In this document: positions 33,006-43,326 of the stretch, in pieces
Layout of the letters: each line of letters opens with the position of its first letter
Numbering within the stretch: the stretch's first letter is position 1
Origin: Tenebrio molitor
Lineage: Eukaryota; Arthropoda; Insecta; Coleoptera; Tenebrionidae
DNA length: 64,000 nucleotides
NCBI RefSeq assembly: GCF_963966145.1
Contig: NC_091047.1
Coordinates: forward strand, 17,050,001-17,114,000
Direction of reading: 5' to 3'
Position numbers and translations under genes: made by a program
The notes under the pieces: model-generated
Databases searched by the model: none
What the model saw: the letters and a program-made list of their open reading frames with translations, nothing else
Told to the model about the DNA's origin: nothing

Positions 33006-33408
33006 CATGAGCGGTGTAGAAATGCGATGCTGAACAAGACCAGTCAAAACAATAGAAACGTGCTGATTCTTGGCCACCCTAGGCAAAGATAGTTTTGTCT
33101 ACGAGGAAAGTTACAGCTTCAACATTCTGGGATGCAAACGGTTATCACTGGTTGATTATCTAGAACTATGGAAACATTTTCGACAAGATGTAACAAAAAA
33201 TTGACGGAAATATCTGTATGGGGAGATATATGTACATGATTTCTAAGTTCCAAATTCATTTTTCAACATAATTTTTAAGAGGAAGTTTTAGGAGAATCTG
33301 CCAGAAGACCTTTATACGATACGGGCGACGATTATAGGTGCTAAATATTGAGTCTAAGTCTGGTCAACAGTTTTTTGAGAATCTAGGGCAAAAATGTTAC
33401 AGTTGCGT

Positions 33409-33650
33409 AATAAACTAGGCAAAAATGAATAAGGAATTTTTGCATTTTTGAATTTTTTGTAAATGCAGTTTTAAATTTGTAATGAAATGTGTTAGAAATA
33501 TAAATATATACACATTAAATGTAATGTTTCAAGTACCTGTAACATTTTAAATTTATTCAGTGTTTAAGATTATGTAGGAGGATTGGGGCAATTATTTTGC
33601 TTTCCAAGAAAAATTGTGGAATTCACTATTCATTTTGGCCTAGTTCATAT
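33409..33650 (+). repeat. Dispersed repeat, inverted copy at 59600-59842
   Basis: The blocks AACTAGGCAAAAATGAATA, ATGTAATGTTTCAAGTA and GGAGGATTGGGGCAATTATT occur in reverse strand and order at 59600-59842. Non-coding, family unknown. Confidence 0.65.
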
Positions 33651-33890
33651 GCGTTTAACTAAGTGACAAACCATTGTGCAACGATCATTCACCGTTGATC
33701 TTGCGCCTGTTATAAAACAACTTTATCATAAACGGTTGTTCACAAACCATTTTGTAACCTCAGATGTCAGGTAGTTTTGAAAAAAAAAAACAAACCGTTT
33801 TTAATAAAAACAGAGCAAAACAGAGCACAAAATGAACAAAACGCGCATTTTATCCCAAATTGGAAGTTAAACTTGCTGACAGTGAGGTGA
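33651..33890 (+). repeat. Uninterrupted relative of the repeat at 21645-22575
   Basis: GTGACAAACCATT .. ATCATAAACGGTT .. AAACCATTTT joins directly to AGATGTCAGGTAGTTTTGAA here. In the copy at 21645-22575 the same two halves are about 680 bp apart. Confidence 0.5.
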
Positions 33891-34811
33891 GGACAGCTAC
33901 AGACTTTCGTCAGGTACAACACAGGGGGTCATAAACATCGCACTCTTGACTAGATTTTTATTAAGACATCAAAATTAACAGACCTTGAGTTCTTACTGAA
34001 ACTGCATTTTTGCAGAACTGATCATGAACTAAAGAAAATTCCCCAGACGTACGCTTCCACGCATTTTTCCCCACGTTTTGAGCATAGCCCAATCAGAATT
34101 TGATATTATCTGAGACATGATTTTTCGACCTTATCAGTTATCACCCTTCTTCCACTTACTTATGGAACATGGAAGTTAAGAGACCAAATTCAAGAAAAAA
34201 AAAAGTAATTATGCATGAGGACAATGCATGTACCTACCCAGACAAGTGTTGTTTCCATGGCTAAAATAGCTAAATTGAAGCCTGATTTAGTTCCATCGAT
34301 TCCCAAATCTCAAAGTACCTAATTCAAAAAGTAAATAAAACTTTTCAATATTGGGCCGCACACAGTAACATAGGGTACTACATTAGTGGTTTGTTTAAAA
34401 ATACCACCATTAGAAGCTATAAAAACTACATGACTTGATTGAATAAAAATCAAAAACGTTTTCAAACTAACACATTTAGTAGCAACAACCACGAGATGAA
34501 GTTCTAGAAGCTCTATCTTTATTTAATACTACACAGTAAACCCTGGAGAATGTTTTACTAATTCTTTATACTGTAAGTTTTCTACATTTAGGACCTTGCG
34601 TACTAGGATAAAGATGATAAACGACCGTCTCATGCCTATAACAATCAAATCAATCTTAACAGAAGACATCTGACCCTCACTTGTCAACTTAGTACGAACA
34701 TAACCGCAACATTGTCTGTGAGAATTCTCCGAATGCCTTCTACGAAGACAGCAAACAACGTACAATTTCACAAACCTACATAATGAATCACCAGAAACTC
34801 TTACTCTTAAG
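33891..34811. other. AT-rich stretch without recognised gene
   Basis: I looked here for a ZAD second-half exon or zinc-finger exon on the minus strand that could belong to exon 1b and saw none. The 101-codon minus-strand frame at 34529-34834 has several Cys but no CxxC arrangement typical of ZAD or C2H2. Confidence 0.4.
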
Positions 34812-34970
34812 TCGGCCTTACACCAAGGCAACATTTTTTAATAATGACCGGCAACATTACTAAAAAATGTTGCGGGCAACATGTTGCCAATTGTTGCCTT
34901 AGTGTAAAGGCGGCCTTACACCAAGGCAACATGTTGCCAATTGATGCCTTGGTCTAAGGCTGCCTTTACA
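34812..34970. repeat. Complex hairpin repeat (CAAGGCAACATGTTGCC)
   Basis: GGCCTTACACCAAGGCAACA occurs twice in tandem, and each copy is followed by an inverted version (TTGCCTTAGTGTAAAGGC or a similar sequence). The segment can therefore fold in several ways. It looks like a partly duplicated MITE and lies about 150 bp downstream of exon 1b. Confidence 0.65.
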
Positions 34971-35122
34971 ATTATTAAAAAATAAAAACCACTTTTCGAC
35001 AGAGCTAAGCATATGCCCTCTCCATTCTCCCCTCCCCACCAGAACTTCTCTATTCGTCCGTTTTGATTGGCCCGTTGTGAGAAATTTTCCACCGTACTCA
35101 TCACAACGTTTATCGTACGTAC

Positions 35123-35236
35123 CTCGACGCCACAAATCGCTCTGATCATTTCCGCCATGTTGGAAAGAACGTTCTCGTCGAATACCCACGACAGATCGTC
35201 GGTCCGCAGACACAATCTGCACACGTCGTCGGACAT
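35123..35236 (-). CDS. ZAD first exon 1b (alternative first exon)
   Basis: ATG at 35236, 38 codons, then the donor GTACGT in phase 0. It encodes MSDDVCRLCLRTDDLSWVF and ends AICGVE. This has the same length, phase and key residues (CRLC, L-x-W-x-F, GVE) as exon 1 at 22760-22873. It is half a ZAD domain: the second CxxC half needed for zinc binding is missing here, and the only such exon found in the window is 21417-21527. It most likely splices over about 13.6 kb to that exon, giving an alternative isoform. Alternatively it is a relic of a duplicated gene that lost its body. The CpG-rich flank at 35240-35420 fits a promoter. Confidence 0.75.
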
Positions 35237-35861
35237 TTTCGATACAATTTCGTTACGGGACTACAGACGGCACAGCGTCGATTACACGACGCATTAAAAG
35301 AGGAGAAGCCAATCGAGCACAACGCGCCGTCGCCGCTTTCACTATTTTATTTAACCGACGCGAGGCGGAGCCGAACCGAATCCGTTACGTAGCGTGACCT
35401 CGCCGGAAGCCCGCGTTGCCAGATCATCACCGCCACGCCTATCATTGATTTTTATTTGACCTCGAGGAGCTTGGCTTAACATTAATTTGAATATCGCCTT
35501 TTCCTTCGCAAGACATCACAACTAATCAAACACGCAAGAAGGAATGTGCTACTTGCCTTACCTCATAAAATCGCAACAACGTTGCCAGACCCTCTCTGAT
35601 GTAGTAATTTCATTTTAATGTTTTTCGTTTGGCTGAAAAACGTTTACGATAATTACGTTATTTTGTATAATTTGTTGCAACATAATCTCAAGTGGCGGAC
35701 ACCTTTACAAAATAAATAACGTAAAATGAAAGCACATGATACAAATTCATAGTGAGGGTCAAACAACAAAGGCGGGAAATTTAAATAAAGTACCTGTACG
35801 AAACGAAAAGAGTATTAACCCGTGCAAACTGTTAATCATTATGTTTACGAAACGTAAACAC

Positions 35862-36032
35862 TAGGGCCGTATCACGACACCCTTATTAAATTTAATCATG
35901 ACTCTAATTTCCTTGGTGACGAATTCATCTCTTTCTGACAGGTTATAATTGCATAAACCTATATCATTTTATGTTTACTTTAATCACGACTCTAGTTAAC
36001 GGCAACTTTAATAACGATGTCGTGATACGGCC
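35862..36032. mobile_element. MITE (TIR GGGCCGTATCACGACA)
   Basis: GGGCCGTATCACGACA at 35863 is mirrored by TGTCGTGATACGGCCC at the right. The interior keeps some inverted similarity (GACTCTAATT / GACTCTAGTT blocks). It lies between exons 1b and 1c. Confidence 0.7.
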
Positions 36033-36099
36033 CAATTTTGTTAGAATATGACACAACACTGTTATCCACCTTATCCTAGGTGACCTTCACGGGATATAC

Positions 36100-36780
36100 G
36101 CAATTTTGATGAAAAAAAAAATAAGGAAAAATAACGCAATGTCGATAGCTATGAAAAGTAACGTGCTGTGTTTGTGATGATGACCTTGTAAAACGTATCG
36201 TTGGCTTGTCATGTTTAAAGGCTTCAACTACTACGTTAGTAATACGCAAATGTTACGTAAACATATTGCTGTAACCTTGACTAGCTATAAACATGTTTCC
36301 GTATAATAAACCTTGAAAGTCAACGTAAGCATGACAGAACATAACGTAACGAATAATATACACGATACAATGCCCAACAACGTAGAGTAAACACGACATT
36401 TGTTTTTAACAGATTGCGGTGTTATTAATAACGTTTACGTATTTAGGAGCAAATAAGACTTTATGGAAACACTATACCGTCTCGTTGTGAAGGAAGAATA
36501 GGACGAACAGCACGAGTCATAAGAAAGTCAGTACACGCGAGTAGAATACGTTACTTCTTCTACGACGTACACATTTCATAGTTACTTTTTTAATGAAAGT
36601 AATCAAAAAATCCAAAATAATTATGATAATGCCCATATTGCGTTGTGACATAGGAATTACTCGATAACGTGGCAAATGCATTTTGCGATTGTTTACAACG
36701 TAATATGCGTAACAAAATACTAGGTAACGTAACGTAAAGTAAAATGTAGACATTGCGGAACATGAGTTACGTTACGGGTA
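36100..36780. other. ACGT-rich stretch between ZAD exons 1b and 1c
   Basis: The words ACGT, AACGTAA and TACGT recur far more often than expected in AT-rich DNA (well over ten ACGT by eye in about 680 bp). No gene or repeat ends are visible. Next to the poly-C run at about 36796 and exon 1c it may be regulatory, or simply CpG-rich unmethylated DNA. Confidence 0.35.
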
Positions 36781-37004
36781 CTTGAACATTACGTCCCCCC
36801 CCCCTCTTTCTGTCCGCCTTAACTCTACTGTGCTCGGCAACTTCCGCTAACGCAAAGTTTACCCCCACCTCTGCTCTATCGGTAACGGCCATGTGTCGTA
36901 ACGTAGTCGACCCCGTTTTACCTCTCGCTATTCATTCGTTCGTAACCGCCTGGTGGATGTCATCACCGATAAGGCGACAAGTGAAAGTAGAAACACGTTC
37001 ATAC

Positions 37005-37118
37005 CTCAACCCCGCTCGTTATCTTGATGATGTCCCTCATGTTGTCGGGCATTTTGTCGCTAAAGATCCACATCAAATCCTCCGTGCCCATGCACAGTCG
37101 GCACACGTTTCGAAACAT
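37005..37118 (-). CDS. ZAD first exon 1c (alternative first exon)
   Basis: ATG at 37118, 38 codons, donor GTATGA in phase 0. It encodes MFRNVCRLCMGTEDLMWIF and ends ITSGVE, aligning without gaps to exons 1a and 1b. All three share the VCRLC zinc ligands, the aromatic L-x-W-x-F and the GVE at the junction, but differ at most other positions. No second ZAD half or zinc-finger exon follows it except the shared exons at 21527-18391. The upstream region 37120-37350 is GC-richer, as expected for a promoter. The inferred splice to exon 2 spans about 15.5 kb. Confidence 0.75.
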
Positions 37119-37636
37119 GTCCGTTGCTGCACCACACCTACACAATCAGTGAACAAGAAACGCTCAAAATTGACTGCACTATCAGCACTGTTTCCTTCCC
37201 ACCAGCACCGCGACCACATCGACTGTAACGGTTGCGCAGTTGCCGTCAACGTTTTATTCGAAAACTTCCGCTGATTCCCCTCCACTCCGTTAGAGTCGGG
37301 CGTCAGACGTTGCCTGTTGTCTGCGACTCTACGGTTTGGCGCCAATTTTATTCCACCTTACGCGACTGTTTTCTTGCAAACGGGTTGATGCGGGTCGAAC
37401 GTACTGGATAATAAATGTTAATAGGGAAACAAGTGTTCAATTTTTGTGACCTTGTGCGTTTTGTACCTACTAGAAATACCTACCGTGCCCTCAAATAAAT
37501 TCGGACTAGACCTTTCCAAGTTTCAGACGTCTCTTTCTAACGTGACGTCACATGACCGTGGGTTCTGCGCAGATAGGGCCTGGGCAGGGGATTTGTTGTC
37601 ACCACATTGCACAAATGTTGTTATATAGTACATTTA

Positions 37637-37783
37637 TTCCTGGTAGGCGGTTGCGCGCGCCATTTACAAAATCCTGCAACGAAATGCGACCTCCCTATTG
37701 GTTACTCTTTTCCACTAACCAATAGGGAGGTCGCATTTCGTTGCAGGATTTTGTAAATGGCGCACGCAACCGCCTACCAGGAA
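37637..37783. mobile_element. Near-perfect foldback, ~67-bp arms
   Basis: TTCCTGGTAGGCGGTTGCGC .. GGGAGGTCGCATTTCGTTGC-type arms are mirrored with only one or two differences around a CTCTTTTCCA loop. The outer TATAGTA / TACTATA pair suggests the element boundary at about 37623-37797. Such a hairpin would give strong double-stranded RNA if transcribed. Confidence 0.8.
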
Positions 37784-37963
37784 AAAAAATACTATAGTAA
37801 CTAGGTTTGACACTTCTGACATTTCCTAATTGACAGACAGCATTTTAAAATTCCTATGGCGTTATTTGCATTGAAAAACTCCAAAACACCAAATATAGCG
37901 TTGTAGCGTTGAGTTTGGATGCAGTTGTGTAAACGCGAAACGTTTTTTTTTTTTAAATGATGT

Positions 37964-38113
37964 GACACCCACTTCCGGCCTTAAAATATGATACCGATTT
38001 TGCTCGATAATTTGACACCCACTTCCGGTTTTAAAATACGACGTCGATATTTTTAGATAAAATGACCACCATTTCCGGTTTTGAGATATGAGCGGCTTTC
38101 CAGTTAGGAGTTG
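37964..38113. repeat. 50-bp tandem repeat, three units
   Basis: GACACCCACTTCCGG starts at 37964 and 38014, and a variant (GACCACCATTTCCGG) at 38064. Each is followed by TTTTAAAATA-like sequence. The units diverge modestly. Confidence 0.7.
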
Positions 38114-38137
38114 GAGTAAGTACAGAGTTACATGAAC

Positions 38138-38396
38138 CTCTAATATCCCGACTCGGCACCCCCCACTTTTCGTCACGTGTCAGGTCGGGTTTTGTGATCA
38201 GGTATTGCGGCGGCCCCAGATATCAGGTTCAAACGTGCAAAATAATATGTAGTTATTTTCGATATAAGGACGTTGTCACATCATTTTTCAGGTCAGGTCA
38301 GGTCAGGTGTAGTCGGCGTTTTAATTTTTAATATGATTTACTCTTACATTTTGACAAGTGGTTCATAGTGGGGGGTGCCGCGTCGGGACATTAGAG
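38138..38396. mobile_element. Inverted-repeat element carrying (TCAGG)4
   Basis: CTCTAATATCCCGACTCGGC and the CACCCCCCACT run are mirrored at 38366-38396. Inside, TCAGG is repeated four times without error at 38288-38307. Confidence 0.6.
38288..38307 (+). repeat. (TCAGG)4 telomere-like microsatellite
   Basis: Four perfect TCAGG units. TCAGG is the telomeric repeat of Tribolium and many other beetles; only 20 bp are present here, inside a probable MITE. Confidence 0.7.
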
Positions 38397-38399
38397 CTT

Positions 38400-39789
38400 C
38401 CTCAAATGACTCGTCTCACTTTGGGAACGTTCCTGTTAGACAAATTCACTTTGACCCAAAGGTCCAAGTGTTGCACGTTGCACTCCCCTTTCCTCTCGAG
38501 CACTACCTCGTCAGTTGGATCGTTTCGACTCACGCATGCGCTTTTACCTTTTACTGGTTATTATTTCAGTTCAACAGGTCACGATCTGTTGAAGTGATCA
38601 CGGTATGTTTCCATCCTTTTTTTTCGCTTTCCCGTGAAGCCGTCTTAATGCGCATGTCTGCTATTAGTACGCCCCAAGAAAGTAAATCAAATCACTTGCG
38701 TTGTGATATTTAGTGTGGTTTTCTAGTTTCTCATACTCTGAATACATTTGTGATGCAAAAAAAATATATAGTGTTTTATTTTCCTGCAGTTTTATTGTTA
38801 ATTCCCAAGATCTCAAGTAGTGTTAACTGGGGCGTACCTCACGGGTTGCATAAAATTGCACCCATTTCCTTGTCCCTCACCGCTTCAATTTACCGCGCCC
38901 ATAAGCTTGCGTATGTCCCCTCCCTATACTTCTCTACTCCTTGTTTCCCGGCATAACCACCTAACCTGTAAATTGTACTTAATAATTTCTTCCATATTAC
39001 TGTTAAATAAAATATTTAAAAAAAAACAACCCCATGCACCGTCCCATGTTTATTTACATTTGTTTTTGACTTGGAGTTTTGACGCCAACCCATAACCGAA
39101 ATTTCTAATAACCGCTACGTTTTCGCGTTAACTCGTAACACTCGGTTGGTTCATTTATAACTATTAACATACCTAGCGATGTTATGACTATCATAACAAC
39201 CGCAGATGTCGGTTTGAAATCCGAGCTCGTAAAGCGAGGATTTTAAGACATCTATGTTATGATTCATAACATCCGTGGTTTCTTCAATAGTTTACGGGGT
39301 TTCAGAATAAGCCGAAGAAAATTTAAAACAATTAAATCCAAAAACTCGTTTTAAAACAGATTAAGTTGATCGCGTTTGCATGATAGGTATGTTCAGGTGT
39401 CATAGTTACATTTGGTTGTTTATACATGCCTATATACATTATATTATGGACGTTGTACCACTCGATGCTACGAAGTGCAGTTCATAGCTCCGTCTATTTA
39501 AGTAATTATTATTGTTTTTAGTTCCGTCTGTTTGAATTATTAATGAATAAAGTTAGATATTGTCCTTCATTTGTTGATTGTTGTTGACTTGTCCCTATGG
39601 CAATATTACCCTACAGCATAACTGCACTAGTACAGTTATGACTCACCTACCATCCAACTTTTGTGAATGTAAACCAAGGCTTACTATACTGAAACTGCTA
39701 AATAGCTATAACTGCTGATTAACCACCTACATCTACGTCTATGCCACGCCACACACATAGAAACTTTCTATTTGCTGCTTCCTATTAGC
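38400..39789. other. Stretch without recognised gene
   Basis: No domain recognised. A hairpin occurs at about 39178-39270 (GTTATGACTATCATAAC and partners). The remaining short frames look random. Confidence 0.35.
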
Positions 39790-40346
39790 CAGCCATACAC
39801 GAGCGGATTTTTTGACAAGCTAGGGATTTTTTCTAAGGAATCGACAGAACCCATAGGGCCGGTCTGTTCGTTAGTGGAGGAAGAAATCTGCGAGCCAGAT
39901 CGCGGGGAAACACCCACAGGCCCGATCTCTGCCTGATCCGTGCGGGAGTTGGGAAAACCCTCAGTTGCAAAATCTGCAGATTTCCTCGTCGTTCTCGTCG
40001 GTAGTTGTACGTTGTACCACCAAATACCAGCGGATCAAGTAAGATGCCAGTTTCCTGCGTCTTAGCTTGAAGTGTTTTGAAAAGTTTGTGCGCAGTAATT
40101 TTATTGCGGAAAAATGGTAAAAGAATGACGCAAGGGAAACATTGAACAATTGATTGAATTGTACGGTGAGAGATCGTATCTTTGGAGATTAAATCACCCA
40201 AACTACACAAATAAAAACATAAAAAGCAAGAGGTACTATGGCGGACAAAAAATTTTGAACGACTTGTTATTCCTTTGACATATAAATGTAAAACTGGCTT
40301 TATGGTCAACTAACCTCATTTTTTATTTTTGCCTTTCTTGTCATGT

Positions 40347-40622
40347 CACCAGTGACCGTGGAGGGAGAAAAGACTGGAGATGGCATTTCCTATGCTTCTC
40401 ATGTTAAAAATCCGAACCCTCTAAAAGCACGTGCAACAACCTTTTATGACCCAGTCCACAATGCGCTAGATAAAGAAGCACAATGCGCGTGGAAGGAAGG
40501 CGAAGGAAGCGATTGGCCTAGCGTCTATATTCAGAAACCTTTTATGACTCTGTAGTTTTCGCGGGTCGGTACACTTATTTGAATTAGTGCCATCTCCAGT
40601 CTTTTCTCCCTCCACGCCAGTG
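40347..40622. mobile_element. MITE inside Tc1 (TIR CACCAGTGACCGTGGAGGGA)
   Basis: CACCAGTGACCGTGGAGGGA and the following GAAAAGACTGGAGATGGCA are mirrored at 40587-40622; 276 bp with about 39-bp termini. Confidence 0.75.
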
Positions 40623-41029
40623 ACAGATTAGTCAATCATAGATTAACACAAAAATTTTGGTGTGCCTATGTCGGCTCACGAATCGTGAACGTGGATGAAT
40701 CTTAATCGTTTCGTCTTTGCCGTCGAAATTGCGAAAGTCGCTGCAGCCCCTAGGCTATCGAGTGGTGTAGAATGTAGATACGTACCTATCTAGTTCTTAC
40801 AGGTTTAGCATCAACACAAAATCAGGAATGTCTTCATCATAGATGAAACCAAATTTAGTTCTATTTACATCAAGACAGAACGACCCAACAGGTTGTATTT
40901 TGGTACGCAAATATCAAAAAATTCAAAGTACAGATCAATCCACAATACTAACAAATTTAACATTTATTTATTAAACTTAAAATTAAAAGTTTAAAATTAA
41001 AAAAAACTTTGCAACTAAAACTGAAGAAG

Positions 41030-41323
41030 TCAATATTTGATCATTGCTCCATTTTGTTGTACAACCAAGAGCAATCTATTCCTCATGGACAGGCACAGAT
41101 TTCGGTGATAGTTCGGGGGTGCCTCTTTCTGTTCCACGGAAGACACCCGCCTTCTTCCAGAACCTGGATGCCGTTCCACCGTCACAGTGTGTTGCCACTT
41201 CCGCATAATGGCATGAATAGTGCGCTTCAATAACCCTAAATTCGTCGAAATTTGCCCATACGACATACCCCTCTGGTGAAGGGTTACTATTTTGGCTTTA
41301 GTAAATTCAGATACGGCTGGCAT
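41030..41323 (-). pseudogene. Tc1-type transposase N-terminal fragment
   Basis: A 97-codon frame starting MPAVSEFTKAKIVTLHQRGM, followed by SYGQISTNLGLLKRTIHAIM. This is a helix-turn-helix domain of the paired-like type found at the N-terminus of Tc1 transposases, with a GSGRRR motif joining to a second DNA-binding part. The usual length is about 340 aa; the catalytic D-D-E domain is absent. Confidence 0.75.
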
Positions 41324-41580
41324 TGTATCACTAAATTATTATTATAAACTTGAGAGACGTTTACTTCAAACCGTCAATTTTTCGATTTAATTTATAAACG
41401 TCATAATAACAGTAAAGGGCAGCTTACAATGACATTTTTTGATATGCCAAAATTTGATCGTTCAAAATTTTTTGTCCGCCATACTATGATGTATGTTTTT
41501 TTTTTGAGAGGTAATGAGCACCGGCAGCTGCCACAATCTTCTTCTTTCTATCCATTTTTCAAAGACTACTGAAGAAAGTA

Positions 41581-41828
41581 CTATTCCGGACACGGAATCT
41601 TGGCCAACATTTTTTAGACATTTCTAAAAAAAATGATGTAAACCAGCCATTAGTGTCATTAATAAATGACAATTATTAAAAATCACTTTGAAGTTTTTCT
41701 TATGACATCAAAAAAGCCTGGGAAATGGCATTATCGAGTCAAAAGTTGGGTTATATTCAATAAAGGCCAGTTCACACATATTTGTCAGTTAAATGTCAGT
41801 CGTGGCCAAGATTCCGTGTCCGGAATAG
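41581..41828. mobile_element. MITE, TA-flanked (TIR CTATTCCGGACACGGAATCT)
   Basis: CTATTCCGGACACGGAATCT plus TGGCCA at the left and an exact complement at the right, with TA on both sides; 248 bp. The perfect 26-bp termini suggest a young insertion. Confidence 0.85.
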
Positions 41829-42216
41829 TACTTACGAGAGCTCGACCCGCCTGGTTTGTGGCCTGTCCGACGTGCTGGCCGTCCTGGATTCGCAGATAAA
41901 TTAACAGAATTCCGTCAGTTTTCCCCACTCACCAATGCATTTTTTGAAGGAATTCCAACGGGCTCGGCTCGTACTTACGTTAGTGGGAGTGGGCTACGAC
42001 AGGCCTGGAGATTGGCGGATGAGATCTCGGAAAAATCAGCAGTTCTGATCCACCGATCTGACCTGTGAAAAAAGCCGCTCGTGTATGCCCGGGTATTGGG
42101 AAGCAGAGCACTGCAGTACAAGTGCAGCTAGTCAGATGGAACGCTGTTCTGCATCAGCTGAATGTACCCCCTAATAGAACGGTTGCCATGGTCACCACAC
42201 ATCCATCGAAATTCTA

Positions 42217-42542
42217 CAGGGTTATTCTAAATGATTGTAGTCCAAGCAGGCGTGAAACCTGAATGTAAAATTTATGGTTGCCGCTACGTATAAAAAACAT
42301 CAAAATGATGTGAATAAGTGAGTACACACCGTTCACACACAGGAGTTAAATTGGGTGCAAAACAACTCAATATTTTTGGATTCAACCGTTAATTTAAAAA
42401 TAATAAGTAAAATCCTCATGACCGCACTTTTCACCTAAAAAATGACAGTGACAGCGACAAAAATTGACAGTTCACATGAAAGCGACAAAAATGTATAACA
42501 TGGGCATGGCCTGCTTCGACTACGATCATTTAGAATAACCCT
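42217..42542 (-). mobile_element. MITE family C, copy 2
   Basis: Inverted relative to the copy at 11478-11841, sharing the ends (GGGTTATTCTAAATGATTGT) and interior blocks, with small gaps that shorten it by about 40 bp. Confidence 0.75.
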
Positions 42543-42720
42543 ATACATATTTGCCGCACTTGCGTCGACTTCAATTTCTCTCGAACAGTTTCTACATAGT
42601 GTTCACACACATTAATCTATTACATAATTATGATTACATCTTGATTAGTAAATTAATTAAAGCTTAAATGACCTAAATTAAGATAATTAGACCTGCTTTA
42701 CGTCATTTAAAAACCTAGAA

Positions 42721-43326
42721 AAATTGCTCGTGAAATCCAAGATGAAGATTTTGCTTCAAATGAAACCCAAACACACCTACCCGAGAAATTGCTCACCATC
42801 TGCAAATATATCAACAAACAGTTCAACATACTCTCAAGAAACATCAATTTTTCCCTACATACAACGAATCAACGAAAGGTACATGCTCTTTATGTACATG
42901 TACTTTGTGAATAAGTTAAGAGAAGATCCGATTTTTTACCATCTTAGGCGTTACCAAAGGTCAGTTAAACGCATTTTCGGCAAAAATGGTGCATTTAGTC
43001 GAAACAACCGTCGTCACTGGAGCCGAGGAAATAATCATGTTGTTGTGCTTCCACAACAACATGATTATTTCCAAAGACGATTTAGTGTTAACGTGTGGTG
43101 TGGCATATTTGGAGATAGACTAGTGGGTCCCCTTTTTAATGCAGCAAAATATCATGCTCTATTATCAAACGAAATAAGCAACTTTCTGGATGAAATGCCA
43201 CTAGCAGTGTTGAACACTGCCACACCATTGCATTTCTAATTTTGGTAATCGATGGATGAGTACTTACGGACCTATTCGATGGACCGCTAGATCCCTAGCT
43301 TTGAATCCATTGGATTTATTTCTATA
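42721..43326 (+). pseudogene. DUF4817-group transposase remnant, split by a MITE
   Basis: Frames on the plus strand match pieces of the same transposase group as at 31590-33005. An early part contains REIQDEDFASNETQ, then RRFSVNVWCGIFGDRLVGPL (the region holding a catalytic Asp of these enzymes), FLDEMPLAVLNTATPLHF, and RSLALNPLDLFLY in another frame. The last block is cut by the element at 43327-44128. Frameshifts are needed to connect the parts. Confidence 0.65.

Larger units (their letters stand above)
40236..41483 (-). mobile_element. Tc1-type transposon, internally damaged
   Basis: The ends TATGGCGGACAAAAAATTTT and complement are about 27 bp and sit next to TA. The minus strand keeps the N-terminal part of a Tc1-type transposase (41030-41323). 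A 276-bp MITE is inserted at 40347-40622. A plus-strand fragment near 40824-40900 reads VFIIDETKFSSIYIKTERP, similar to the second catalytic block of a DDE transposase but on the opposite strand, which suggests a further insertion or inversion. Confidence 0.7.
39790..42090. mobile_element. Outer inverted-repeat element with nested Tc1
   Basis: CATACACGAGCGGATTTTTT near 39794 is mirrored near 42067-42088 (AAAAAAGCCGCTCGTGTATG). It encloses a Tc1-type element and a separate MITE. No transposase of its own was identified and no clear target duplication was seen, so the superfamily is open. Confidence 0.55.

Noticed and set aside
34529..34834. Minus-strand 101-codon Cys-containing frame as the second ZAD half for exon 1b
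   Set aside because: Cys spacing does not form the ZAD CxxC pair, and no acceptor in phase 0 precedes a ZAD-like sequence.
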